64,000 nt of DNA from Gentiana macrophylla (Eukaryota; Streptophyta; Magnoliopsida; Gentianales; Gentianaceae), in the NCBI GenBank assembly GCA_026214975.1, contig JAOBSW010001236.1, forward strand, positions 248,001 through 312,000, read 5' to 3'. Positions 11,769-24,139 of this stretch are shown here, piece by piece. The notes beneath the pieces were generated by a model, which saw nothing but the letters and a program-made list of their open reading frames with translations, had not been told where the DNA came from and did no database searches. How positions within the stretch are numbered: position 1 is the stretch's first letter; each line of letters opens with the position of its first letter. The translations under genes were made by a program, and so were the position numbers.

Positions 11769-12783
11769 TCATCCAAAGGCTTTCTTATGAATCCTTAGCA
11801 CTTTCATTAGCTTTTCTTCCTGTAAAGATGTTAGTGCCGCAGAAATAATCAAAGGTAATAAATTATCGGACTCAAGAAAAGCATACTTAAGGTGCTCCGG
11901 GAGTGGCTTTAGTTCCAAATCCTTTGGTGGCTCTTCAATAGACGGCTTCATTTTCTCACTGTTTAGGCCAAGCTCTAGATATTTATGCCATGACGCCAAG
12001 AAAAGGCGCTTCTCCAACTCACAAGCCGCTTCTCGCTATTCGTCATTATCATCATGAATTGTGCTAGTCTTCATTAAACACTCCTCCATTGGCTCTTGAT
12101 AACCCTGCGTGTTAGCAACTTCGGAAACACAAGAATATATAGACTCAACTTCATCACATTCCGCGTTATCATCATGAGGGTACTTAATGGCATCAAACAC
12201 ATTCATGGTCACACTCTCATCCCCCACTCTCATAGTAATATCACCTTTTGCTACATCTACATTTGCACTCCCGGTGGCAAGAAAAGGTCTTCCTAGCAAG
12301 AGTGAATTCCTAGGGTCCTCCACAACATCTAGCACGACAAAGTTGGCCTGGAACACAAACTTATCAACTTGAACCAACACATCCTCCCATATCCCCATAG
12401 GTCTTCTAAGGGTCCGGTCGGCCATTTGTAAAGTCATATTGGTCTCGGTCAACCTACCTAGGCCCAACCTCTCATAGATACTTCTAGGCATGAGGTTCAC
12501 ACTAGCACCTAGGTCACATAAAGCTTTCGGGAACCTAATAGAGCCAATGGTGCAAGGGATAGAAAACATCCGGGTCTTTCTTTTTAGGCGGAAGCTTGTT
12601 TTGAAAGACCGCAGAGCATTCTTCATTTAAACACACCACCTCATCCATCTTGGCCTTATTGGACAATATCCCTTTTAAGAACTTAACATACGAAGGCATG
12701 TTAGCTATAGAATCAACCAAAGGGATATTTATTTCAACCTTGCGCAAGATGTCTAGGAACTTGTTTTGACTCTTGGTCAACAC
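11769..12783 (-). pseudogene. Element 1 protease and PR-RT linker
   Basis: An aspartic protease that would cleave the gag-pol polyprotein. Frames at 12783-12535 (FLDILRKVEINIPLVDSIA) and 12626-12036 carry KALCDLGASVNLMPRSIY and LLLGRPFLATGSANVDV. The catalytic motif is D-L-G-A rather than the usual D-S/T-G-A; element 2b shows the same D-L-G-A, so this looks like a lineage trait and not a random mutation. A conserved linker follows at 12017-11769 (PPKDLELKPLPEHLKYAFLE). A frameshift separates the two protease frames near 12540. Confidence 0.8.
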
Positions 12784-15185
12784 ATCTTTCTTAGGACCTC
12801 TAGGGGAAAAGGTAAAGTGCTTAAATCAAAAGGCGTAGAAGAAGTATTCATACCATTGCTACTTGTACCTTTCCTTTTCGGATTGAATGTGGTTGTGTCC
12901 CCTTTGCTAGCCACTTTCAGTGCCTCCTTGCTTGTGAGCTTCACTATCTTGCTCTCTAACAATTTGATTTTCACTATCATCTCTTACCATATCATCCACT
13001 TTGCTTTTACTATTATCTTTAACGCTTTCCTTCAACCCAATGTCACTACCAACCACCTTGCCATTTCTTGTAGAGATAGCATTCACACCCTTGGGATTTC
13101 TCACGGTGTTACTCGGTAGGCCTCCAACCCGGTGCTGTATTTGCATTTTCGGTCAATTGTCCCACTTGAGTCTCAAGATTCCGTGATTGCCGATTGGAAT
13201 GTGGTCGTGGTGTTGTTGGCACTTGTTTTGATGTCTCTCAATTCCGACCTTGATCTTGGAGCATTCTTCCATGCTCTTGCAATGTCTTGTTAATTTACTC
13301 CAAAAGAACGTCGGTTGAACTCTTTTGTGGAATAGAGCCATTGGTGTAGGTTGAGAGTAGCTTCCTTGAGAGTAGTTTTGATGAGCATTCGGATGTTGGT
13401 AAGTTCCGGATTGTTGTTGTCGTGGAGCTTGATTGCCTTGATAAGAGTAACTTTGTTGAGGCCTGAGAGGATTGCCCTTGATTCGCACTCATGACCCCAT
13501 GTCAAATTAGGATTCTCACGCCAATTTTGTGGAACTCCTTGAAAATCATAGTTTTGGACACGCCTTGTCCCACATAGTTAGCATCGTAGGATGCGTGTCC
13601 AACATCAAACTCATATCCATAGGTTCAACCACCGGATTTACATACGTGGTGAGAGAGGGTTGAATTCCATTTGCCCCGCATTCAATTGCCTTAAAGTGTA
13701 GGCATTCATCAAATATTGTTGCAATGAATTTGCATTAGCCACTAAGGTACCGGCTTGAGGTGCTACTTGAGCTTTCATTGGGACAGTTGTTAGTGGTGTA
13801 TTTGGAGATGTGCAGTTTGTAGCCGAATGTTCACCACCACAAACTTGACATAACCGGGCCTTCTTGTTTTCTAGAGCTAAATCATCAACTTTTTGTTCCA
13901 TAACTAACACCTTGTTATGCCACTCGGAGTTCCTTTCGGGCTCATCTACCACGGCGGTCACGAGTGGCTTTTTATGCTTCAATTGACTTCTTCCCGAACT
14001 CCATTGCCTATTGTTCACACAAATCCTCTCAATGCTGGCCAATGTCACATCCGGTGCTACATCCATGATAGATCCTCCACATGCCCCATTCAGTTGTTGC
14101 ATTGAACTACCATCCAAATTCCTATAAAATAGATGCAATTGGTCCCATGCTTTGAATCCATGTTGAGGGCATTTCCGTAACATAGTTTTGAACCGATCCC
14201 ATGATTCAAACAAGTCTTCACCCAATAGTTGCTCAAAATTGGAAATGTCGGATTTCAAGTCAAGAGCCTTCGATGGTGGAAAGTACTTGAGCAAGAATGT
14301 GCTCGCAACTTGTTCCCATGTGTGGAGGAGTCATGAGCCAAAGATGAATACCACTCCATTGCCTTTCCTTTTAGAGCAAAAGGAACAAAAGTAGCCGAAC
14401 CGCTTCCTCACCAACCCCATTTATCTTCACTATTTTGCATACCTCAAGGAAATTATTGATAAAGGTATTCGGATCATCCATCGCCTTTCTTTCGAATTGA
14501 GCGTTGTCCCCAAGTAAATGCCAAACATGTTGTCTTATCTCCAAGTTTTTAGCCGCAACGGCTGGTACTCGAATAAGACTATGGCCCGTGGTAGCCATCG
14601 GTGTCACATAAACTCCACAAAGCCTTACTGGTCGATTTCCGCTTGGTTTACTTGAGCTTGAGGAGCATATTGTTGAGGATTCACTATAGGGTTCGGTTGA
14701 GGATTAGCTTGAGGATAAAATTGTTGAGCATAGGGATTGGCCATTTAAGGGTATTGGTTCATCATGGGATTCGTCATAGGGTTCATCATAGGATTGAATT
14801 GGGGCATTTGCATCATCATTTGTTGATATTGTTGAAGAAATTGGGGGTCCATTTGTGGAGGTTGTTGTGGTTGAGGGATTTGTGGAGTTTGGAGAGGGAT
14901 ATTGGTTCGTTGTTGAAAGTTATTGTTCACTGGGGTATTATGCACAATATTCCCTTCTCTAGGAAGAGGTTCCATTATAGGGGAATGTGGATTTGATTGT
15001 TGACCTTTTCCTCGGTATTGACTTGTATCCCCTTCCTCAAATGGATTTACACTTCTCTCCCGCTCCATACCCAGATCAAATTCAAGGTCTTCATTTCCCG
15101 TAGCCATACTCTCAGAACTAGAACTAGAACTTTCACTTTCCAAGTATTGAGTCACTTCTTCAACTAAAATCCCGTGTCTAGCCAA
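12784..15185 (-). pseudogene. Element 1 gag
   Basis: The frame opens at 15185 (MARHGILVEE) with a Q/P/M-rich stretch. The capsid domain (DDPNTFINNFLEVCKIVKINGV, about 14480-14400, then FESWDRFKTMLRKCPQHG near 14190) lies across a frameshift at about 14370. The zinc knuckle CQVCGGEHSATNC lies near 13850. The C-terminal GGLPSNTVRNPKG signature is near 13100. Several frameshifts and stops break it. Order and motifs are those of Athila gag. Confidence 0.8.
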
Positions 15186-15325
15186 AGCCTCAATCTCGGA
15201 TTGTATGGAAGTAAAGGTTCCTTAGAGCTTCGGGTCATGCACTACAAGAAGCAAACAACAAGAAAACCGTAAAATAAAATAACCCAAGCCTAAGCCTTCA
15301 AAAGACTTATGAGATATCGATTAAT

Positions 15326-15342
15326 TCCCGGAAGCGGCGTCG
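15326..15342 (-). other. Element 1 primer-binding site, decayed
   Basis: It matches the complement of a tRNA-Asp 3' end at 12 of 17 positions when aligned with the intact PBS of element 2b (52937-52953). It lies 7 bp inside the 5' LTR, the same offset class as in 2b. Confidence 0.6.
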
Positions 15343-15349
15343 TAAAACT

Positions 15350-17092
15350 TGGTGGCCAAAATAGCAACGTCCAACTTTGATCGGCAAAGTGTACCGAGTC
15401 GGATGCACTATAAGTAGCGAGCAATGTCGTATCCCATGAGGAATTTATCGAATACCAAAATCATCTTCAGATTTAGTTTAGGTCAACCAAAATGTTTCAA
15501 CTTCAATTACACTAAAACGTAATGTAAACTAAAGATACTAAGGGAAGAGAGACATAGTCAAACCATGGTTCAATTGATTACTTTCACCCCTCTAATCGAT
15601 TAACTCGGGAATGGGATTAACCAACCTACCAACCTATAATTATTTCGACTCATTCATGGGTGCAAACTCCTAAACTAGTGTAAGACGCCAAGCAACAATC
15701 AAACACCCTTTGCTCGGTTCAACAGTCCACCTTTAAGGATTTAACTGACCGAAACATGATTAACGCGCTAGAGTTGCTCGATTTCACAACCGATTAAGCC
15801 TCACTCCTTAATCAATCTAAACGACTCTGTTGATTATAAGAAATGATCTTAAAACACCTTTTCCCACACCCCTTCGCAACATATATTTATAAAAGTGGTG
15901 TGTGTTCATGAACTGGGTGTACAGTCTCATTCAAGCATTTAGAACAAGTTTTAAGACTCAATACAACATCAATTAAGCACTACCCATTCCCAATTTCATC
16001 AATTAGAGGGTGATTTCTTCAAATTTCACATGATTTGACTATGAGATATTTAGCTACTCATAATAGAACTAAAAACAACAATCTAAGGTAAAATTAAAGC
16101 CATAAGAAAGAGGAAACTGAAATTGATTACCAAATTCGTAGAGAAATCTGAATTACATCAAGCTTCATCACACCCATTGTCAATTGATGATGATGAAGAC
16201 CAAAAATAACCAAAATCCAATAGTAGAAAAGAAAATTGAGCTAGATTATGCTAATTCTATGTAATAACTAATGTAGAAGTGAATCTAAGAGTGCAAGGAG
16301 AAACTTCGATCTAAAGGGGTGAAAAGGGTATGAGGAAGAGAATTCTAGGTAAAGTGTATTATCCAAAGTATCTGCAACTCTGTGCAAAGAACTCTATTTA
16401 TATGTGCCTCAAAATTGCTCTTTAAAATGTCCAATGCGCGCACACATCCTCGCCTCGAATGCGCACACATTGCTCTTTGGCTGTCTGGGAAACTTTATCC
16501 TGCTGATATGGATGCGTACGCATTGCCCTGCATGCATACGCATTGAATGTTTTGCCCCTAAATCCTTGACTTGCTGCTGCTTCTGGAATGCGTACGCATT
16601 ATACGCAATGCGTACGCATTGTTCCCAATTCCCCATGCTTGAGCATCCTATATCAAGGATGCGTACGCATTAGCTGCATTTCTCCAAACCTTTGCATCCT
16701 GTACCAAGGATGCGTACGCATAGCTTAGAATGAGTACACATTGACTGCATTCCTTCAGCTTCTGCGGTTTCCTTCAGTTTTTCCCATCCCCCGAACCTTG
16801 GTCTTGCCTTTATGAGCTTAGTACCTTATCTTCCAGGATCACTAGCACCTATATCCCGCGTCATGATATCTAAACAGATACCGAGCATAATCTCGCAAGA
16901 TAAATGGGACTCAAAAGGACTAAAAACATCATCGAATAGCAAGGTTTGCCATCTATATGATGGTTTACCTCAAAGTGAATGCATTGTGTGTTTTCTCCCT
17001 TAACATGGCCTATAATTGCCCGGAATGAGCCAAAAATGCCATAAACGGGGGTTGAAATATGCACCAAAGCAAAGTAAAGTTGACTCTCATCA
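15350..17092 (-). repeat. 5' LTR of element 1 (1743 bp)
   Basis: TG at 15350 and CA at 17092, with the ATAAT duplication just outside. It is repeated as the truncated LTR at 5917-7150 and as a solo LTR at 24140-25849. The minus-strand TATA ATATAAATAG is at about 16394-16404. Confidence 0.85.
16391..16741 (-). promoter_or_regulatory. Element 1 LTR promoter: palindrome array plus TATA
   Basis: Upstream (rightward) of the TATA lie about nine sites related to ATGCGTACGCAT. Starts are about 16434, 16459, 16512, 16532, 16588, 16608, 16659, 16710 and 16730. Pairs 16512/16532, 16588/16608 and 16710/16730 are each exactly 20 bp apart. Five copies are perfect 12-mers. The same motif array precedes the internal TATA at 8503, so one binding factor could act at both promoters. 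Confidence 0.65.
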
Positions 17093-17097
17093 ATAAT

Positions 17098-18452
17098 CCC
17101 AACCTTGTGTGGGCATGAAACCCAAGGCCCGGGCAAGCTTCTCAACAACAGTTGGTGCAGCCTCAATAAAGCCAATATAAGCCTCAATCGGAGAATACTT
17201 TTGGGAATCAGAGGCAACTCCACCAAGGCCCGTATATGCACCCTAATGCGGATTTGCAATATGCCCCGCCCCCACAGACAACACCACCGCCTCATGAACC
17301 CTTGAAACCTAAAAGTTCCAGAGGTATTCTGGTGGAGAAAATAATCAAAGATATGAAGGAGAATAACAGGGAGTTGGAGGAAATGAAGAATGGCTATGTG
17401 AACTTGAAATCCGTGGTAAGAAATTTGGAGACACAAATGGGGCAAATCATAGAAAATTCGACTTCAGCTCTAAGTGGTGGGTTGCCGAGAAGCACAGCAA
17501 GGAACCCCAGGGGGTGAATGCCATTCTACAAGGAGTGGGAAAGCCGTGGGTAGTGATGTTGAGGCTCCGGAGTTTGAGAAGAGGGAAAGGCGATGAATCC
17601 AAGTGAAGAAGCTGAAGATTGGGTAGTGGTTGATGAGGAGAAGGATGGTGACGAGACTAAGAAAGGAGTGGAGGCACCAAGCTCATTGCCAGAGAAGAAA
17701 TTAGACACGACAAAATAAGGTACACAAAACTCATATATGAATGCTACTAAAAAGCCGTTTGATACATCGACTTTGCCTTATCCTCATCATGGCCTTAAAA
17801 TGCCAACCCTCACAAAATGTCAAAACAAATTTCTCCATATCTTACGAAGGGTTGAGATTAATATCCCACTTGTAGATGCGCTTGCAAATATGCTATCGTA
17901 TGTTAAATTTATAGAAGGGATTTTATCCAACAGAGCTAAAATAGAGGAAGTTGTTTGTCTTAATGAAGAGTGTTCTAATGTTTTCCAAAATAATTTACCC
18001 CCAAAGTTGAAAGATCTGGGTAGTTTCCCTATCCCTTGAACTAGATGTGCAGAAGGGAGAGATCATGGTGAGAGTGGGTGATGAGACTGTGACCTTAAAT
18101 GTATATAAATCTATTAATCACCAATGTGATGACCCAAATGAATGCCACTTTATAGATTCTGTTTATCCTCTTGTTGCTGAATGTACTAACACGAGGGATA
18201 TTATGAGCCATTGGAGGAATGCTTGATGAAGTCAAGCACTACGGAGGATCCTGATGAAAAGTTGAGGGAGGCCACTTGTGATTTGGAGGCCACTAAGTAT
18301 GTTTGTGCCAAGTGGCACAAATTTATGGAGGTGGAGCTGAATGTAAAGAAGATAAAACATTCCATCGATGATCCACCAAAAGACTTGGAGCTAAAGCTGT
18401 TGCCTGAACACCTCAAGCATGCACCTGAATATGTGACACAATACCTAGTTTT
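17098..18452 (+). pseudogene. Older Athila-type gag/protease, right fragment
   Basis: This continues the plus-strand gag cut at 5911. It reads NPNLV, a decayed Q-rich linker, ILVEKIIKDMKENNRELEE with NLETQMGQIIENS (about 17320-17460), GGLPRSTARNPRG (17478-17516), and INIPLVDALANMLSYVKF (about 17850-17910). After 18036 the catalytic part of the protease is missing and the text resumes at GEIMVRVGDETVTLN. The linker PPKDLELKLLPEHLKHA (about 18372-18425) is the last recognisable block. RT is absent. Confidence 0.75.
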
Positions 18453-18499
18453 TCAAGTTGATTAAAACGATTAATTAGTTGGAGGATTCTTTAGCCCAT

Positions 18500-19313
18500 A
18501 TTAATTTCTGTTTATTTATTCTAAGGCCATTCAGTTTCTTGGTGGATGAATGTGAGTTGGATTTTTAAAAGTTTGACCACTTGTGACAAACGGACATATT
18601 CCTACAACATCTGCGCCATTGTCTTACATATTCTCTGGAACAGTTTTGTTGTGATGAAAGCATGCATGAACTTTCTCACTAGGGTCCCGAAGTCTGAGAT
18701 CGATCTTGGCGGTATCTTTCGGAACCACTCACAAGCCCCCGCCCCGTGAGTAGTGTAGAGAGGGTTTACACTTCATCTAATCAGATGCACAATGTAAATT
18801 CATGTGTGTCTTGTACTGGTGCAGACGATCTTGCGGATCCTTAGATCCATCACAAGGTTCAAGCTTTGGCACCTTAACTCCGCATGTCGGGGGAAATTTT
18901 ATTTGCACTGTAAACGGAGATACGAACGAAAACTCGTCTGATCTCCTCCCTAGTATTGCATCTAGCTCTGCCCTGGCCGCATCCAGTGTGTGAGGGCTAA
19001 GATATTATTTCCCTAGGTTTGCAGTAGATGAATGATCATCCTGCTTGCTTTGCTAGGTCGAGGAATAGCCTTATTTTCTGTCGTGTCCGCTTCTAGATCT
19101 TCATCCTGTTGAGCTGCCTGAAGGATGGCTTGTCGAGTAGGTGCATCCATAGCCTCCAGCTAGTCTACCAATGCTTTTTGGGCTGGATCAAATTCCATCC
19201 CTTCATGCTGTTGAGGCTAACTTTAAGAGTTGGTGGATTGCCTCCTCACCGTTAGTGTTTTGGTCAACCGGGGCATTTTCTACTACTGTTTGTTTACGTG
19301 TCTTTGGCGGCAT
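18500..19313 (-). pseudogene. Second Tat-type gag fragment
   Basis: ATG at 19313 starts MPPKTRKQTVVENAPVDQNT, followed by stops and frameshifts. Near 18900-18800 the frame gives VPKLEPCDGSKDPQDRLHQY, closely like the gag at 4551-5307, and then decayed capsid sequence to about 18500. No pol is attached. The start lies 66 bp from the presumed LTR at 19380, a short leader, so some leader sequence may be lost. Confidence 0.65.
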
Positions 19314-19379
19314 GATGGTGATGGGAAATTTTGAATGAATTTGTCAGTAGAAGACCCTCATTCTAGTGCCAATTGATGA

Positions 19380-20032
19380 TGTTGGATTTCGTCTATCTAT
19401 TATCTGGGCAGTATTCTCCCAGTGACAATAATTCAAGACTATGAACCCTATGAAAAGAGAAGATTTTTGTATTGATATTTAGACTGAGCCTGAGATTGTA
19501 TAATCCTAAGTTGTCTACGTATCCTGTAATTGTTCAGGAATCAAGTCACTTCGTAGTTCTTCAGATTGTTTAGATAGAGGGGGTTTTTACCTAAGCTTGC
19601 CTGTGTCGAGTCCATTGTGGACTTTATTTCATATCCCTCAAGGATTGGATTTGTACGTGTCAATTCCCTTCATTTTAGGAGATAATCACGGTGGTTTAAA
19701 TGATAGGATCAGAACCTTTATGACCGAAGATTCTTTCCATAGTTATCTTTTATATTCAGCATGTGGGCTATTTACTGGGGGTAGCTCTGGCTGACATGTG
19801 TCGAGCCCCCGAGGCCATAATGACCCGAACTGCACCGACCCAGCTCCGTTGCGACCTGACCGACCTGCGGTGGACTGAGAAGCGTGCCAACCCGATCTCC
19901 CACCTGGGATTTAGATATGCTCTTAGGCTTGAAGTGGGGCTCCTGACCCTTAATGTTATGGTTCTATTTAATGCTTGGTTAATATGGGGTGACAAGTGGC
20001 GAGGTGCAGTCCGACCTTAGTCATACATCATC
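19380..20032 (-). repeat. Probable LTR of the Tat-type element
   Basis: TG at 19380 (TGTTGGATTTCG) adjoins the leader of the gag at 18500-19313. The segment is noncoding with LTR-like composition. The right boundary is uncertain; a CATCA near 20028-20032 is one candidate. No target duplication was found. Confidence 0.4.
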
Positions 20033-20074
20033 ATAAATCATTCTGTCACATGCATCATGTTATGTAAATTATTA

Positions 20075-20524
20075 TGTTAGAATATTGTGACAATAAAGTA
20101 CTCCGTTATTGTGAATAGGGATAAAAAACATTAATGTAGTGATTTTAGTTTTTTCAAGCAACATGCAAGAAGTGTAATTATAATGATATTTTGGAAAGAA
20201 AGCAAAAATGAAATGCCCCACCATCAGTGGTGAATCAAGAAATTTTTTTTAGTGGTGTCATCAGATTCTAAAACTATGTTTTTGGTCTATAAATTTGTTC
20301 CAGTGGAATCAGCGGAGCGTAAAATGTCATTTTTAACCATAAAATGTCATTTTTTAACAACAAAACAACATCGTTTTAATACTAAAAAGAATTTCCCCGG
20401 ATCTCAATGGGGTCACGTGACCCCACCATTCAACATGTGGATACGCCCCTGCCCACCACCACACCACCAAACTAACTATGTGTAAGCATGTAGATAATAA
20501 TTTACTCTTTTTTCCATCTTAGTT
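20075..20524. repeat. Duplicated segment, copy A (copy B at 27755-27990)
   Basis: Leaving out two insertions, 20075-20224, 20452-20524 and 24107-24128 align with 27755-27985. Shared landmarks are AAGCAACATGCAAG, CACCACACCACCAAACTAA, TAGATAATAATTTACTC and GAAATTTGGATAAACGT. Copy B has neither the MITE nor the Copia element, so it records the pre-insertion sequence. Confidence 0.7.
20225..20451. mobile_element. hAT-like MITE (227 bp)
   Basis: Ends are CAGTGGTGAATC and GGATACGCCCCTG, imperfect inverted repeats of the hAT type. It is flanked by CCCACCAT (20217-20224) and CCCACCAC (20452-20459), an 8-bp duplication with one mismatch. The empty site is present in copy B near 27902. No transposase is encoded. 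Confidence 0.7.
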
Positions 20525-20755
20525 TGTCAAGATATGTGAAATTTTCAGTGTGTATTTCATTCAATATCAAGCATTATAAATATACAGAGGTTACAATATA
20601 ATCAGGGCCACAAATCACGCCCGCAATCACTAAAATCACTACTTACATAAATGAGAAATATTGCACAACTAAAATCACTACTTACATAAATGAGAAATAT
20701 TGCACAGTAATTACACAATATTTACTTCCTAAAATAAATGTATTACGTAACATCA

Positions 20756-21034
20756 TTCACATCAGAAGCCCTATATGACTCTCTATCACTAAAATAAAGA
20801 TAACATTGGAAATTTTCTTTAAATACCTTTACAACACAAGCCCCTCCTATTTATTTTTAGGGTTAATGAATAGTGTGTCCCCATTTAAGAGCACTATCCC
20901 TATTTTAATGGTATTTGGTATAAAGATAGGGATACGATGGTGTTGTGCAGTGTTTTGAATTGAGATGTTGTAAAATAGGGATATGTATTATTTTATATTA
21001 TTTTAGGGATAAAAAATAGGGCTTCTGACGTGAA
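20756..21034. mobile_element. MITE nested in the Copia 3' LTR (279 bp)
   Basis: Terminal inverted repeats TTCACATCAGAAGCCCTAT and its complement at 21016-21034 match at 18 of 19 positions. The LTR text resumes just after it with TAACA, which also stands just before it (20748-20752). The superfamily is unclear because the target duplication cannot be fixed. Confidence 0.6.
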
Positions 21035-21059
21035 TAACAACCCCCCTCAAGTTGGAACG

Positions 21060-23900
21060 TGAAGGTCTCAAACGCCCAACTTGCAAAGTAAGTAGAGAAA
21101 TTGTCGCTTGCCCAAAGCTTTTGTTAAGATGTCGGCAAGCTGTTCATCAGTTGACACATGCGAGGAGCTATAAGACCCTCTTGGATGGCATCTCGGACAT
21201 AGTGACAGTCGACTTCAACGTGTTTCGTGCGTTCATGGAAAACCGGGTTGTGAGCAATGTGTAGCGCTAATCGATCGTCCCAAAAATTTTATAGCACGAG
21301 GATGATCTACGCTAACGCCTTGAGCCATTTTAATTTCAAAGTGAGACTATATATCGGCCTCGGCGGAAGAAGCGCGAGACAGTGTGTTGTTTCTAGTTGC
21401 GCCAAGAAATCGGGGAGCAACCGGGAAACACAATCCATCATGTGAGAGACTGATGCGTCAGCGGGCAACTTACCCAACCAGAATCACACCACCCGGTAAG
21501 AGACAAGCCACAATCACTACGAAGCAAAATACCCTGACCCGGATGATCTTTCAAATACCGGACTGCCCGCATTGTAGCATCCCATGGTTTTCGCCTGAGT
21601 GACTGCATAAATTGAGCTAAAATGTGTACTGTGTAAGCCAAATCCGATGGAGTAAAAGATAAGTAGATAAGGCGTCCAACCAATCGGCGATAGTGTTCCG
21701 GATCCTCACATAGTGGACCAGTAGGGGTGGCAAGAGAGTGATCTGCTCAACGGGGAAACTGGAAGGCTTAGCACCAAGCAAACTAGCATTAGCAAGGATG
21801 TCAAAGGTATACTTTCGCTGACAAGGAAAAATTCCTTCCGGACTACGTTCCACCTCGATGCCCAAAAAATATTTTTAATACCCAAAATTTTCATATGGAA
21901 GAAATCGCCCAAATATTGTTTAAAATGCGCAATAGTGGAGAAGTCGTTAATTTCTGGATAATGAGATCATCAAAGTATACTAGCACGTTAAGGTGGATTG
22001 AACCTCGCGTAAGAGTGAATAAGGACTAATCCGAGTAAGACTGAAGAAACCTGTAGTTCTTCAGAATGGTAGCCAAATTTTGCAAACCAACGCGGAGCGT
22101 GCTTCAAACCATATAAGGACTTATTTAATCGACATACCATACCGGGCTGACGCACCGTAAATTCCGGTGGCAATCGCATGTAAACTTCATCATTTAAATC
22201 GCCATGAAGGAAGGCATTGTGTACAACCATCACGATTCCCGATTTTTTTCGCCAAGCTACGACAAACTAAAAACACTTAATTGTAACCATCTTAGCTACC
22301 GGGGCTAACATTTCATTTTAGTCGATGCCTTCCACTTGATGGGTACCGAAGAGGACAAACGAGCTTTCAAGCATTCAACCGCTCCATCCGCATGTCGTTT
22401 TATTTTATATACCCATTTACATACGAAAGTGCCTTTTTCCCGGGTGGCAATGGATGCATGACCCAAGTGTCATTGTTTTCAAGCGCAATAATTTCGCGTT
22501 TCATGGCTTCTCACCATCAAGGATCTTACATGGCCTCTTTAAAATTATGAGGCTCAATTGTGGAGGTGATAATGCAAGAAAGATGTGATGGTGCATAGAA
22601 AATTTATCACAATTTACAAAATGCGCTATAGGATAAGGCATACCAAGAGTGGCGACAACAGTGGTGAGAACCGAGGGACAGACTCGTGTGTTGTACATTG
22701 TGTGCGACATAATCATTGAGCCAACCTGGAGGACGGCGATTCCGTAATCCACGGATCAACTCACTAGGGACGTCAATCTCAACAGGGGTTGGAGAGGAGG
22801 GAGATGTTGCAGCTTCCGGTGGGATAGGGTTGTCATTGGGAGGGTCGGGTACAGCATCGGGCTCAGATAAAGTGCCATACATGTCGGCCAAAAAATCAAC
22901 ATCCATCCCGACATTGGTAGTGGACAAAAGCGGGTTGTCACTAGATTATTCAGATTCTTTATGGACGAAGGGAAATTCAAACTCGTAAAACTACACATCG
23001 CGGGAGACAAAAAAATCGCCTGTAGTGATGTCATATATCTTCCAACCTTTTGATTATTCGGATATCCAACAAAGACACACTTTCAACTTCTTAGAGCAAA
23101 TTTATTTCCCTTAGACCGATGACCATGAGCAAAACATAGACATCCAATGGTCCTAAGGTGATCGGAGCATAGGTGTTGTGCCATATAAAATTTCGAAGGT
23201 GTTTTATCCCGCAACAACCCGAAAGAGTACAATTAATTAAATGCACGGCCCTTAGTATACATTCGCCCAAATTTGTTCGGCAAATTCCTTGGAACATCAA
23301 AGCGCGATCGACATTAAGAATGTGTTGATGTTTACGTTCGACTCTCCCGCTTTTTGTGGTGGTCCCACACAAAAGTTTGAAATATTATGCCGTTGTCATC
23401 AAAGTAATCGAGCATGCTACGAAACTCAGTACCATTATCACTTCACACTATTTTAACAGTCATTCTAAATTGCTTCTCAATCATGGAAAAAAAGAACGAA
23501 ACTCTTTTTCGACTTCAGTTTTTGCATGCAATATATAAACCCAAACCATACGAGAAAAATCATCCACCAAAGTCAAAAAATAATGCACCCCACTTGATGA
23601 GGGAATCTTATGAGGCCCCCACAGATCGCAGTGTATGAGTTTGAAAATTCGAGTTGCCTTATTATCACTAACAAGAAAGCTATCGCTAGATTGTTTGGCT
23701 TGTGGCAAATATCACAAGCTTTATTCAGTTTCTTAATCATACCAGAACAATTTTTAATTGCAGGAACTAACCTGAGAACTTTATCAGACGGATGCCCAAA
23801 TCAACGATGCCAAGGCTCAAAAGTAGATAGGGTCGGAGCAGTCACTGCACACATTGTAGGAATCGTTCGGAAATAATAGGGTCCGTCCTTTCGTTCACCG
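21060..23900 (-). pseudogene. Copia pol relic (integrase, RT, RNase H)
   Basis: Read leftward: pre-integrase WHRWFGHPSDKVL and CDICHK (about 23820-23700); integrase FKLIHCDLWGPH and LTLVDDFSRMVWVY (23650-23530); [16 protein letters not shown] and [15 protein letters not shown] (22215-22090) with the catalytic pair as YFDD near 21980; then [17 protein letters not shown], the lead-in to RNase H (21683-21630). Frames change several times and stops are frequent. This is the Copia order (integrase before RT), unlike the gypsy elements around it. Confidence 0.8.
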
Positions 23901-24139
23901 GCTTCAATCATGCTCTTCAAATGACGGTCCTGTATAAATGACATGGTATAAGAGCACTATAAATATACAAGAGGTTACAATATAATCAGGGCCACAAATC
24001 ACGCCCGCAATTGCTAAAATCACTACCTACATAAATGATGAATATCAAACAATAATTACGCAATATTTGCTTCCTAAAATAAATATATTCTGTAACGTCT
24101 GTAACATAGCTGAAATTTGGATAAACGTATAGAAAACTT

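Larger units (their letters stand above)
5917..17092 (-). mobile_element. Athila element 1 (minus strand, 11.2 kb)
   Basis: It begins TGATGTCC at 5917 and ends CATCA at 17092, flanked by ATAAT at 5912-5916 and 17093-17097. Right to left it holds the 5' LTR (15350-17092), a decayed tRNA-Asp PBS, gag, protease, RT, RNase H, integrase, a palindrome array with a TATA box, an accessory ORF, and a truncated 3' LTR (5917 to about 7150). Frameshifts and small deletions in every gene make it non-functional. The missing part of the 3' LTR, the PPT and the end of the accessory ORF appear to have gone in one deletion ending near 7150. Confidence 0.85.
20525..24106 (-). mobile_element. Copia element, internally deleted
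   Basis: It starts TGTCAAG at 20525 and ends GTAACA at 24106. The duplication is TAGTT (20520-20524) against TAGCT (24107-24111), and copy B at about 27960 supplies the empty site. The left 3' LTR (20525-21039) includes a nested MITE; a C-rich PPT lies at 21040-21047. Pol is present in decayed form. The right 5' LTR (about 23945-24106) is truncated and joins directly to pre-integrase sequence, so gag, protease and the PBS were lost in one deletion. Confidence 0.75.

Noticed and set aside
12766..13119. 117-codon plus-strand frame
   Set aside because: Antisense shadow of the element 1 gag end; no family features.
15237..15254. CACTACAAGAAGCAAAC as a CACTA transposon end
   Set aside because: It lies inside the continuous leader of element 1 with no partner end or subterminal repeats.
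16870..17445. 191-codon minus-strand frame
   Set aside because: It spans the element 1 LTR end and the older plus-strand gag, crossing the insertion junction; it cannot be a single gene.
23943..23954. TGGTATAAGAGC resembling a Copia Met-tRNA primer site
   Set aside because: It is on the plus strand while the Copia element is on the minus strand, and it lies at the truncated LTR edge.
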